Below, piece by piece: positions 28,801 to 32,905 of a stretch of DNA of 64,000 bases. Position 1 is the first letter of the stretch; each line of letters opens with the position of its first letter. Source of the stretch: Methanobrevibacter millerae. Its GTDB lineage: Archaea; Methanobacteriota; Methanobacteria; Methanobacteriales; Methanobacteriaceae. The DNA is taken from contig NZ_CP011266.1 of NCBI RefSeq assembly GCF_001477655.1, positions 124,001 through 188,000 of the forward strand. The letters run 5' to 3'. The notes under the pieces were generated by a model. The model saw only the letters and a list, made by a program, of their open reading frames with translations. It made no database searches and was not told the DNA's origin. A program made the position numbers and the translations under genes.

Positions 28801-31365
28801 GTATCTAAATTGCCTTCAACTGTTTCAACCAAAGCTGATAACATTACTGTTGGTGAAAAGGCAATCATTGAAATAACTGTTATTGATGATGCTACTGGTA
28901 TCGTTACAGTTACTGTTGGCGGTAAGGATTACAATGTTTCTGTTGCTGACGGTAAAGGTATTCTTGTTGTTCCTGGTCTTAAAGTCGGCAATTACACTGT
29001 TGATGTCAAGTATCTCGGTGACAGAAAATACGAATCAAGCACAAACGCTACTAAATTCACTGTCAATAAGATTAAATCTGATGATATCACTGTTGTTGAT
29101 CAAGGTAATGGTACTGTTGTTGTCGTTGTTCCTGGTAATGCTACTGGAAACGTTACAATCGTTGTTGAAAATCAAACATTCACAGGTCCTGTAGTTAACG
29201 GCACTGTAATTATCAATTTAACAAATGTAACTCCTGGTGAGCACAACATTACCGTAATTTACTCTGGTGATGAAAACCATACAAGCGAAATAATCAATAC
29301 TACAGTTACAATTCCTGTACGCGTCACTCCGATTAAAGTAGATGTAGCTGACATTTATGTTGGAGATGTTGCTAAGATTAATGTAACCGTTCCTGGCGAT
29401 GCAACAGGTAAGATAAGAATCGAGATTGATGGTAAAGAATACTATGCAGAAATTGAAAACGGTGTTGCAAGATTTGAAGTTGAAAACCTAACTGCCGGTC
29501 CAAAAACGGTCGCAGTATCATACGTGGGTGATGAAAACTATGAAGCCAAATTCGCAACCGCAAACTTCACAGTATTCAAACGCAATTCATTCGTAAGCGC
29601 TGAAATTGAAAGCATCATCGTTGGTGAAAACGTGATCGTCAAAGTCAAAGTTCCAACCGATGCAACCGGTCAAGTCTTGGTTGACGTCGACGGCGTATCA
29701 CAATACTATGTGAATGTAACCAACGGCGAAGGATTTGTTACAATACCTTACATCCCAAGCGGCAAATACAATGTCAACTTAACCTACATCGGTGACGATA
29801 AATACTTGCCAAGCGCAAATGTCTCTTTATTCGATGTAAACAAGGTCAAACCATTTGTAATTCCAATCGCACATGACATCATCGTCGGCGAAAACGAAGT
29901 CATCAAATTGATTGTCCCTGTTGACGCCACCGGAAATGTGACAGTCATAATTGACGGTGAAGAATTTGTCTTTGACTTGAATGAAGGTACAATAGGCGCA
30001 TACTATAGCGAAGGTGAAAAATACATTGTGGCAATAAGCGGCGGTAATGGTGAATTGGTAATTCAAGGATTGCCTGTCGGCGAATATGTCGTAAGCGTAA
30101 GATATAATGGTGATTACAAGTACACATATGCTGACAATACAACCACTTTCAAAGTGACCAGCAAGGACACTGACATAAAAGTATATGATCTGGGCAACGG
30201 AACAGTTTTAGTAATCGTTCCTGAAAATGCTACTGGTAACGTTACAATTGAAGTTGAAAATCAGACATTTACCGCACCTGTGGTTAACGGTACTGCTATT
30301 GTTGACTTGACCAATGTAACTCCTGGAAAACATAATATTACTGTAATCTATTCCGGTGATGAAAATAATAATCCGACCACCGAAAACGCAACCGTAAATA
30401 TTCCTGGAAACTATATTCCAATAGACGTCAGCGTACATGACATTTATGTTGGAGATACCGAAGTTGTAGTTGTAACTCTTCCTGAGGACGCTACCGGTAC
30501 AGTCACTATCGAAATCAACGCCAAAGAGTATACTGCTCCTGTTGTAGATGGAAAAGCAATATTCTATGTTGACGGATTGGCATTCGGTAATAAGACAGTT
30601 GCCGTAAAATACAGCGGTGATGATAAGTGCAGGGATAATTTCACAACCGGTCAGTTCAGAGTCATTAAACGTCCTACTACCATAACTGCAACTGCTCAAG
30701 ACATCTATGTTGGATTTGATGAAGTAATCAACGCCCATGTTCTTCCTGATGATGCAACCGGAAAAGTATTGGTTGACATCGGCGGCGTGGGATACTACGC
30801 AACCATTGAAAACGGTGTTGTATACGTTATAATTCCGGAACTTCCAAGCGGAGAATGCACTGCAAGGGTAACTTATGAAGGTGATGACAAATACTTGCCA
30901 AGCGTAACTACCGTTAAATTCACCGTATCAAAACTCAAGACCCCTATCAATGCTGCAGGGGATGAAATTGAAGAAGGTGAAGAGGCAACCGTTGTTGTAA
31001 GGGTTCCTGAAGATGCAACAGGTACTATAACAATTACTGTCAATGGTGAAAAATACACAAAAGAGGTAGAAAACGGTAAGGTAGTATTCGTAATTCCTGG
31101 ATTGGTTAAAGGGGACTGGGACGTACAGGCTGAATATTCCGGTGACAAGAAATACGAAGCAAATGATACAATTACAGATATCCTTGTATACCGCAATGAT
31201 CCTTCAGGCAATGAAACCCATAACGATACAGAAGGCGGAGAAAGTGCACGTGCAGTAAGTGAAGGAATTGCATTGTCCAAATATCCTACAGGAAATCCAA
31301 TTTTAATGATATTATTAATATTAATTGCACTTGGTGCAGGCCAAGCAAGAAGATTTAAAAGATAA
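10876..31365 (+). CDS. Giant adhesin-like protein, 6829 residues, membrane-anchored
   Basis: One uninterrupted 20.5-kb frame. Signal peptide at about 1-26 (ILFFFCLFMVFISAMSLACA). Residues about 60-3360 are right-handed beta-helix coils of the Pmp/parallel beta-helix type (GGAIYVAG, then N.TISNS.F), with runs of ~133-134-residue super-repeats. Residues about 3362-3590 are an Asn-rich, probably alpha-helical insertion. Residues about 3593-4345 are more beta-helix, with GGAIYW variants. Residues about 4380-6770 are some 25-28 Ig-like repeats (VGDVA.INVTVP..ATG....V.G and YSGDDKY). The C-terminus is TGNPILMILLILIALG followed by RRFKR, a membrane anchor with a basic stop. This is the layout of Methanobrevibacter ALPs: Ig stalk through the wall and beta-helix outermost. 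The ligand is unknown. The gene lies inside a direct repeat of Mur ligase sequence and has its own promoter region. Confidence 0.92.
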   Translation: MNIKQILFFFCLFMVFISAMSLACATDEVADSTVSISGDDTLIAQATDTHESVLTDDSGSFTQLDDKIQNMPVNGSIKLDKNYTYSTGERVGIDGIVINKDITIDGDGHTIDGANLASIFQITDNANVVLKNIVFANARGTNGSAVIVSSSENVEIINSQFINNSALNGGAIYFASADTSSITSNLKIVGSTFVNNRAVNGGAFYVSGDLFNVTSSTFNHNIATNDGGSIYSDAGGHIEGNVFEYETAGRDGGTMYLNSKLDSSSVDPSVLNNLGLFNNIMSYCSAGRDGGAGFFNATHGTIRNTTFSSSTAKCNGGGAVWLCTNSSIVSTTVFNNTACNDGGGIYLYPPQLSSMYDSAVVIMYSNFANNTANHDGGALYCGGLFSVILNSTFAHDKAYDGAGIYLDVGAAINHCIFDGENAINDGGAIYLNASNTIISGFSPYMQLIIDNVGVRHSVISNCIAGHDGGAGYVFGNRGVVENLTMINNTAGHDGGAGYVVGNYGQLFDSLFINNTAANDGGALLWEGVNGTIKNITVVNNKATNNGGGIALDAASSQGTTSISNSSFKANTADYGGAIYCANMFTNILDSNFAHDEAYYGGGIYLDYGAYIHNSTLFNESAVYDGGGIYLNSSNTKLDSSILQQLLLDNKVGVIDSFILNCTAGRDGGAGYVYGDYGIVNNLTMINNFAGRGGGAGYVYGDYGRLYNSTMINNRAGDDGGALFWQGNGGTVFNLTCKVNYAGDAGGSIFIFGSDLSFTDSSFTLSNASDYGGAIYIYGDNVLINNSLFEKCAVNAYDGGAVYASGSNTTISKCNFIMNRVNIMNGGRGGSINLQGNGAKILDCIFERCTAYEGGVVYINGTNAVLDNLSCIYSFATNGGAFYLNGNNATIFNTKVSFNNATDYGGAIYVAGDFALIDNSNFTKCIVYQYDGGAIYAEGLNATILNSYFGENRVIGNKARGGSMFIQGDYLSLEGCTFNRCTSYEGGVIYINGSNARIEDSSNTFSLAQSGSAIYVAGNNVTICHFNSSYANSTLKGGSIYIEGNDSNIFNSNFLRVHSLLGGAIYISGDNAIVNESTFNYCMGNGTYEGGVGGAGGSIYVEGEDATISGSQFKFSSAANYGGAIYVDGANVNIYGTSYDTCSANAYNGGAIYVKGLNATISDSNFTRNRVNVSNFARGGSIDVFGDDAKILGCMFDYCIAYDGGIIYVNGNNAIIDNSTLTYSSAVNDGGAIYIAGSDATISNSTLNFNNATSYGGAIFVDGANACLDGDVFEYCSSDRLNGGAVYVKGVNTTISNSNFSKNRVNVSNFARGGSVYVAGSDAEILNSTFDYCIAYDGAVLYIDGANAHIDGSEFTHSSAVNDGGAIYVAGSDATISNSVLNFNNATNFGGAIFVDGANAHLDGDVFANCSSDRLNGGAVYVKGVNTTISNSNFTRNRVNIANFALGGAVYVAGSDAKLFNTSFEMCIAYNGAVLYLDGDDAVIDGSTFMYSSAFDDGGAIYVAGNNAVISNSTFTLNNATQNGGAVYVAGNNANIDGTTFFKCSTINMNGGAVYVAGLNTTISNSNFTKNSANGTNARGGSLEIQGSGTKVLGTTFDQCIAYEGGAIYVNGTDAIIDDSSFTRCAARINGGAIYVAGNNAIISGSEFEYNNGTDYGGSIYIEGDNTLIIGDHFERCSVINRYGGALYVAGLNTTIAHSNFTLNSANGTEARGGSIDIQGDDTTISCCNFMKCVAYEGGAIYVNGTNAVIDNSTVTFSLAYANGGAVYVAGENATISNSQMTLNNATDYGGAVYVSGSSALINNTAFTMCAAQNKHGGAIFVAGLNTTISYSNFTQNSANGTGAHGGAIDVSGNDTTIYKCIFDRCSAYDGGTLYIYGECTVIDGMDFKRSIALHDGGTIYILGHDVTISNTSFAYTNASHNGGAVYVAGNNSNIVNSSFTICIAKNGGDGGAIYIAGTNATVEASRFNTTQSAQGKGGAIFIAGDNATVVDSTLVLANSTSGGFMYIEGDNVKVLNSSMMFSYSNIVPNATGLGRGGAIFIAGDNAVISADFKFTNATGSNGKPGNGGALFIAGTNATVINSTFFTTIAKNCGDGGAIYIEGIDATVKESYFDTTQSALGRGGAIYVNGYNANVLNSTFIRANSTAGGFIYIEGARADVLDSSFMFSSSNIIENGTGDGNGGAIYIAGDDAVVSGDFRFINATGGKGIPGHGGSIYVAGNNANITDSTFFGTHARNYGFGGAIYVTGNNTYMNNDTFDNGFAYKAGAVYITGSDATINMSNFVSNNCMDDGGALYITGEYVKVINSNFTRNTAGDDGGAIYWEGNDGLMENITCDDNKAISSTGSSNGGTICLTGNNTNVTKSTFTKTYAFISGGAIFATGNNITISDSAFSDCNVSLDVEETNKTYANGGGALYVLGSDTNVLNCTFENSNGRQGGAVYVQGNDAILDMLIFDSNYASDDGAALYVAGQNGKLYNSNFTNNIAGDDGGAIYWTGNGGDIYNITCFDNHAISTTGSSNGGTLCIIGSNLNLNASSFEQTHALIAGGAIFITGNYVNITDSSFKNCNVAMDIEDTGKNYANGGGSIYVFGNYTNLLNCKFEDTHGREGGAIYVQGNDAVIDELNSTDTYAKEGGSIYVAGVNAKLLNSNLTYSHANDGGAVYVRGDNTLIDSSLFTHNNVSLAPDSLGSGGAIYVRGASTNITHSTFLDSTAYGGDGGSVYIGGYNTNIEYSEFQHSRANEGEGGAIFVAGNLAHVHDSLFNDTQAGDGGAIYIGGFRTGEDAKILNCIITNSQSKDDGGAIYVAGANALISVDVSDSKSLGLKDTTGYGGAIYVGGGDANITQSTFNNCSAGADASGGAIYVEGDYANIEKSKFHNTYANDGELASGGAIAIEGNMAIVSESEFTECFASNGGVLFVEGRRAELRDSNVTDCYAYGYGGAIYILYGEKTVVDGSVFDNCTSINKEGGSIVINGDYTIISNSNFTDCNASSAEGLGGAIYIEGEETTIQNAIFNECISVDGGAVFIQGNDVHISDSAFVANKLKDYTDDDNYGGAIYINGERTIISTSTFEDHSAYTGGSIYINGTDTTILDSNITKSTADYGGAVFIQGINAKIEGGNISYCTCTYDGGAIYVNGTNAHISADFAYCNASSADTPDIIGNGGAIYVNGTDTNVYDSTFLNCIAMNDGNGGAIYIEGVNTLVQTSKFQNTWTSDNAEGGAIYIYGANATVAVSEFITTHSKEGGAIYIYGPNATVDKSKFVDSHAAFGGAIYIEGINTTVTDSGFINTNVGQVCEWGDAHYGDPTGYVAPVEGDGGAIYIYGPNAYIENATIDVSHATRNGGAIYVEGSDATISATIRGSYAGVLETSSNFNVNELTSDVAIINNYYNEMLSFYNWGVGLYSADLSTIKNSANNAKSNNRVDNIFTNRAFNQNNYNVVLGYVLEINSTLSSLNESAPLIYDSLIGYYDNINRSLDEINANKDYNAFNSHIKNDIKNNLTAIVNFVDYCTNFNNDLKNCYNNALKDLLRYNNYNTVNNKLNSLKDYSSKFNTYIVYLNSYNSAFDELLPLNEGFGAQVNLVQTKASMVYDPGMKGEGGAIYVAGVNTFIHDSDISDTHAYTDGDGGAIYVTGTNTSVINSNFTNTIADHVGGAAYIAGHNTYITGDSFYNSKSKGTGNTDGGGAMYIVGDGTYVSDSNFTLSDSSRYGGAIYIAGKNTDILTSNFIQNHAASPGGAVYIQQGLGLNTTVDKCYFFDNSAGTSAGALHVSGTNTTVNNTVFLKNHGVSQGGAIYIDGINATVQYSNLTENTASTHGGAIYWKGGHGGDSIVGCIIFNNSATSYDSALGGGVYWDIGTQVTPGGLVKDTIFDSNYAGKHGGGMDWHRTVNSTMDNCTFINNIAGKDGGGFYCGDTGQFDVSTNLTIINTKFSNNTANYAGGGLSLQMRDSQLINCTFENNIAYFGGSLVIKDTKTTNNQIINCTFINSTASTVLINSTVQAIIDNFNNVEEFCKGKGGAIFTRDNLVSVIGCTFINCTGKEGGAVFWDGGDNYQRDNPSRHTGVMGDDGIIRDSTFIGNNATLGGAICWTSPNGVVTDSTFIGNNATLGGAVYWKGGVEYIEYKWNYVNTFAVHGNNGKVTNSEFIENTATNGGAIYWAGENGNVSNSKFTDNYAEKGGAIYWTNITQNATYPPTRATTYTKIATTGNNGIVENSTFFANKANYETGLGGAIYWNTSSSNITDTTFLNNTASKGGAIYWVNGTKIDNSTFRFNKAHTGSAIYEDASMKEMDIIDSSFLENRADSNTFEQFKITDVNGGVRVSAYYRGNDNIINGMWNDGGEVYFTNVTYLGINANEVNTGSQRVTPEKINDIPTDSNKFYQSDYEVGQIIRISVYDQNGLVAEDIKLTGFDSYVEGFYSGLTAEHTKVKIEHPADDYYTYLGDRDGAQLVYILIDTEDIYCLDDEIINITVVPQNKSETRAPTGNITIKVIGNNGKTYEANITLTVVDGTNSSVAQFNATLCPTGIYSVEVFYHGDDVFFPQDNSSSFRVFEIDPTIIIETENIRVGEMEIINITVDPTKKVTGTVSVYIDSVYIGDLPLVNGTIQIRDSTFPVGVHNVIGIYNGDEHFKLVRNTSSFVVSKYDPYFVIEGRTIFVDDQEYLEIFISNKTESGLVHIPTGFVYLVVEGEQYYINLTTQKGILLPISTEAGVYHVWGNYSGDGFWNSAVNTTDFLVLKHNITLNVTDVVKVYGGEEKINVTFEYDDVTGNVTIRIMDKTQVIKEFKDVPIVKGNATVEISGLNPGNYTIDVVYLGDRKYYGNTTSGNLTVKKGKIPMIIVPHNIIFGEKENIMVYANTTGGVDIYINGTKIGDDYFTRGEAESSKSGLAPGIYNASAYFRGNDYYEPGWVSAPFIVYKLNRTVDLSVEDIIYGMDENLRVFVNASGNVTIWVNGTNKTIVLEVEQFGLIDKGSAKWVLEGLDVGTYPVEVWYNGNEFYNPAYTWGVFQVIPVNTTLTVDVHDIYIWDNESISVTVKDAAGSVITDAPGNITITIEGATYSQKLNNGVARFVIPNLTIGTKNVWAFYDGDKNHNGNRSLASFKVMPRVPVVNVTAQNITVGEVEPLHVEIPANATGFVIITGNFTENGIYVSKFIGGKADIPVYDLASGTYSVHIKYYGGGNDNYTVAEADTVFKVSGEDTPIRIDVKDIYYRQTANITVSVNDGVDGLITIKVVNGSGIIREITLPISNGKVNLLVDNLAVDNYTVYADYLGNNKYHANSTSKVFKVMKIAPVITIDSVETNSIRNATVVVHITPGTTGNVTITVNNKKYNGTIENGVVRIVIDQLNSGNYTVDAYYAGDRNFTEASANKDNAVNIFRYSCYVMNVTAEDTKVDLNTTIIVNVPCDAVGKVAIYINNSFAGYATIENGVAKLNVTKSIYGKYVVNATFMDDKYANKTVTTNYHVFKWETPMIINVTDIYVGDVATIVVSVPANITDNVTIEIAGKKYSAKVINGNATFKVANLTCGNKTVTAIYAGNYKYLFNATTNNFTVYKRPSTVVVNTTDINVGDVAIINVTVPQNATGYVVISVNGTNYTVNVTDGKGSIPVSGLPYGTYDINVTYIGDEQYLPNTNSTTLKVSKVPSNITVAVNNITVGDVAIINMTVPKDATGNITVKVNSTVVVVGIVNGTAQAIVPYLKVGNYTVDVTYNGDGKYLSSVNATKLTVNKASSDITVVDQGNGTVVVIVPGNATGNVTIIVENQTFNGTVINGTAIINLTNVTLGEHNITVIYSGDENHTSEIINATVTIPKLITPIKVDVTNIYVGDVAKINVTVPVNATDKIRIEIDGKEYFATIVDGVARFVIENLTAGVKTVAVSYDGDDNYTANFTTANFTVFKHTPVVTVNTTDIIVGETVVINVIAPVDVTRQVIVNVNGVDYAVNMTNGVGQLNVTGLDNGSYDVTVRYLGDDKYLGADNATGFKVSKLPSTVSTKADNITVGEKAIIEITVIDDATGIVTVTVGGKDYNVSVADGKGILVVPGLKVGNYTVDVKYLGDRKYESSTNATKFTVNKIKSDDITVVDQGNGTVVVVVPGNATGNVTIVVENQTFTGPVVNGTVIINLTNVTPGEHNITVIYSGDENHTSEIINTTVTIPVRVTPIKVDVADIYVGDVAKINVTVPGDATGKIRIEIDGKEYYAEIENGVARFEVENLTAGPKTVAVSYVGDENYEAKFATANFTVFKRNSFVSAEIESIIVGENVIVKVKVPTDATGQVLVDVDGVSQYYVNVTNGEGFVTIPYIPSGKYNVNLTYIGDDKYLPSANVSLFDVNKVKPFVIPIAHDIIVGENEVIKLIVPVDATGNVTVIIDGEEFVFDLNEGTIGAYYSEGEKYIVAISGGNGELVIQGLPVGEYVVSVRYNGDYKYTYADNTTTFKVTSKDTDIKVYDLGNGTVLVIVPENATGNVTIEVENQTFTAPVVNGTAIVDLTNVTPGKHNITVIYSGDENNNPTTENATVNIPGNYIPIDVSVHDIYVGDTEVVVVTLPEDATGTVTIEINAKEYTAPVVDGKAIFYVDGLAFGNKTVAVKYSGDDKCRDNFTTGQFRVIKRPTTITATAQDIYVGFDEVINAHVLPDDATGKVLVDIGGVGYYATIENGVVYVIIPELPSGECTARVTYEGDDKYLPSVTTVKFTVSKLKTPINAAGDEIEEGEEATVVVRVPEDATGTITITVNGEKYTKEVENGKVVFVIPGLVKGDWDVQAEYSGDKKYEANDTITDILVYRNDPSGNETHNDTEGGESARAVSEGIALSKYPTGNPILMILLILIALGAGQARRFKR
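13267..16720 (+). repeat. Higher-order tandem repeat, ~399-402 bp (133-134 codons)
   Basis: Equivalent Gly codons of the GGA-turn occur at 13267, 13666, 14317, 14719, 15121, 15523, 15922 and 16321. The spacing is 399 or 402 bases, except for one step of 651. Units 14719 and 15121 share long near-identical DNA stretches, such as 14704 onward with 15106 onward. Each unit spans about six beta-helix turns. Confidence 0.8.
20960..21645 (+). other. Non-repeat helical insertion domain within the beta-helix
   Basis: For about 230 codons (residues ~3362-3590) the GGA-turn pattern vanishes. It is replaced by Asn-, Leu- and Tyr-rich heptad-like sequence such as SLNESAPLIYDSLIGYY and NALKDLLRYNNYNTV. 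Two cysteines (DYCTNF and KNCYNN) are present. The beta-helix pattern resumes at EGGAIYVAG near 21660. Confidence 0.75.
28045..30410 (+). repeat. Three-copy higher-order Ig-like repeat, ~1.03-1.09 kb
   Basis: The segment GNGTVVVIVPGNATGNVTI and its variants starts at 28072, 29104 and 30193, spacing 1032 and 1089 bases. Each unit is about four Ig-like domains. The first two copies are close at DNA level; the third uses different synonymous codons. Confidence 0.8.
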
Positions 31366-31376
31366 TCTTTCCAATT

Positions 31377-31421
31377 AATATTTTTTCTAATTTTTTATTT
31401 TTTTAAACTATTTTTTCTTTT
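31377..31421 (+). terminator. Oligo-T terminator region after the giant adhesin
   Basis: Several T6-T7 runs occur in quick succession just after the stop codon, without an obvious hairpin. Repeated U-tracts are sufficient for intrinsic termination in archaea. Confidence 0.5.
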
Positions 31422-31478
31422 AATCACGTATTAACCAATCATTTCCATCAATTAATTAAACTTATTAATTAAGGAAAA

Positions 31479-32111
31479 TCATATATTAATAATAGATAAA
31501 TTTTAAGGATTGTTTTTTCATGAATTATTTAGTTGTTGGTGCGGGAAATGCAAGTAGGCCTGTTGCAAGATTGCTTAATCATTTGGGACATAATGTAATT
31601 ATAACTGATTTAAAAGAAATCACTGCTTTTAAAAGTGATGTTCAACGTATTTTACTTCAAATGGAAGGTGAAGGTATTACTTTGGATTTGGGAAATCAAA
31701 ATCCGTCTTTGGAGGGTATTGAAGCTGTTTATGCTCCACCCACACTTCCTGATTCCGCCCCAATCGCTAAATTAATAAAAGAATATGATGTTGATGTATT
31801 GACTAATGAAAAATTCTCAAAAATTGTCAATGACTTAATACCTGTCAATATAATTGGCATAACTGGTACTATGGGTAAGACAACAACTACTTTTATCACA
31901 ACCAGTCTTTTCAAACAGGCAGGATATAAAGTATGGTCATGTTCTTCACTTGTCAATAATCTTGTTTCTGAAGCCATTATTGATGGAATAGTTAAAGGAA
32001 AGGCTAATGACTGTGATATAGCTATTTTTGAACTTCCTCATGGAACCATTGGTCTATTGGATAATTTGGATATTAAAATAGGTCTTTTAACAAACATTGC
32101 AGAAGATCATC
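31479..32111 (+). repeat. Right copy of the ~630-bp direct repeat
   Basis: Counterpart of 8680-9313. This copy is continuous with the intact Mur ligase, so it is the original. Its promoter includes the TATA-like CATATATTAATAA at 31480-31492. Confidence 0.93.
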
Positions 32112-32905
32112 TGTCTGAGTTTGGTGGCTCTTTGGAAAAGTACCAGCAAAGAAAATTGATTCTTGAGAGGATGTCTGAAACATTCATCGCAAACTACTCA
32201 TGTTTTGATATAATAAATCCTCAAAGAAACGATGCATTATATTATGCTTTAGATGAAAATGTTGATTTTAAAGGTACTGTCGGCGATGAATCATTGACTA
32301 TTGAATATGATGGTGACAAGTTTACTACGCCCTTCCATATGATGAGCTACTTTTTTGAAAATTCCGTTGCAGCAAGTGCTGTGGCATTAACATATGGTGT
32401 TAAAAAAGAAGATATTATTGATGCATTATCTGTATTTAAAGGCTTGCCTGCACATATGGAGGATGTGGGAAACTACAATGGAAGAAAGGTGATTCTTGAC
32501 TCAGCATTCTTATACGATGGGATGAAAATTACATTGGATTACTTTAAGGATGAAAGTGTAGTTTTATTCCTTGATCACTTTGATACATTGTCCGTTCGTG
32601 ACAAGGCTGAAGTTGGTGAACTTGTAAGCAATTATGATATTAAGACAGTAATCGCCAGTGGATTCAATGAAGTTACTCAAGAGATAGAAATGGAAGCTGC
32701 CAATGAATTATTGGATGCAATTACCAATCCTAAGATTCAAAAAGTTGCAGTAGAAAACATAGAAATTGCAGCTGCTGAAACGTTTAAATATTCCAAACCT
32801 GGAGACATAATTCTTCATATGGGACCTCTTATAGCATATGACAGATTAACCACTGTAGAAAAGATTATGAAAGGGCTTGATGAAGGAAGTAAAAAGTATG
32901 ACTAA
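31520..32905 (+). CDS. Mur ligase family protein, probable pseudomurein peptide ligase (intact copy)
   Basis: 461 residues. The N-terminal domain has a Rossmann-like start (YLVVGAGNASRPVARLLNHL). The central ATPase domain has the P-loop GITGTMGKTTTTFI and the conserved TNIAEDHLSEFG, and the C-terminal ligase domain has VILDSAFLYDG in the place of the usual Mur-family DSYNANP/DYAHNP region. Mur ligases join amino acids to a carrier through an acyl phosphate made from ATP; in Methanobacteriales, related pMur enzymes are assigned to pseudomurein peptide synthesis. The substrate is not predictable here. It overlaps the next Mur ligase by eight bases, so the two are translationally coupled. Its 5' half and promoter are duplicated 22.8 kb upstream. 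Confidence 0.83.
   Translation: MNYLVVGAGNASRPVARLLNHLGHNVIITDLKEITAFKSDVQRILLQMEGEGITLDLGNQNPSLEGIEAVYAPPTLPDSAPIAKLIKEYDVDVLTNEKFSKIVNDLIPVNIIGITGTMGKTTTTFITTSLFKQAGYKVWSCSSLVNNLVSEAIIDGIVKGKANDCDIAIFELPHGTIGLLDNLDIKIGLLTNIAEDHLSEFGGSLEKYQQRKLILERMSETFIANYSCFDIINPQRNDALYYALDENVDFKGTVGDESLTIEYDGDKFTTPFHMMSYFFENSVAASAVALTYGVKKEDIIDALSVFKGLPAHMEDVGNYNGRKVILDSAFLYDGMKITLDYFKDESVVLFLDHFDTLSVRDKAEVGELVSNYDIKTVIASGFNEVTQEIEMEAANELLDAITNPKIQKVAVENIEIAAAETFKYSKPGDIILHMGPLIAYDRLTTVEKIMKGLDEGSKKYD

Noticed and set aside
30208-30738. Minus-strand open frames within the adhesin genes, up to about 176 codons (also 27169-27597, 48143-48544, 48629-49021 and others)
   Set aside because: They mirror the codon periodicity of the repeats on the coding strand, lack ribosome sites and show no protein family features.
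10876-31365. CRISPR-like or non-coding tandem repeats
   Set aside because: The repetition is in codon register, with synonymous changes and irregular spacing; it is repeat protein coding sequence.
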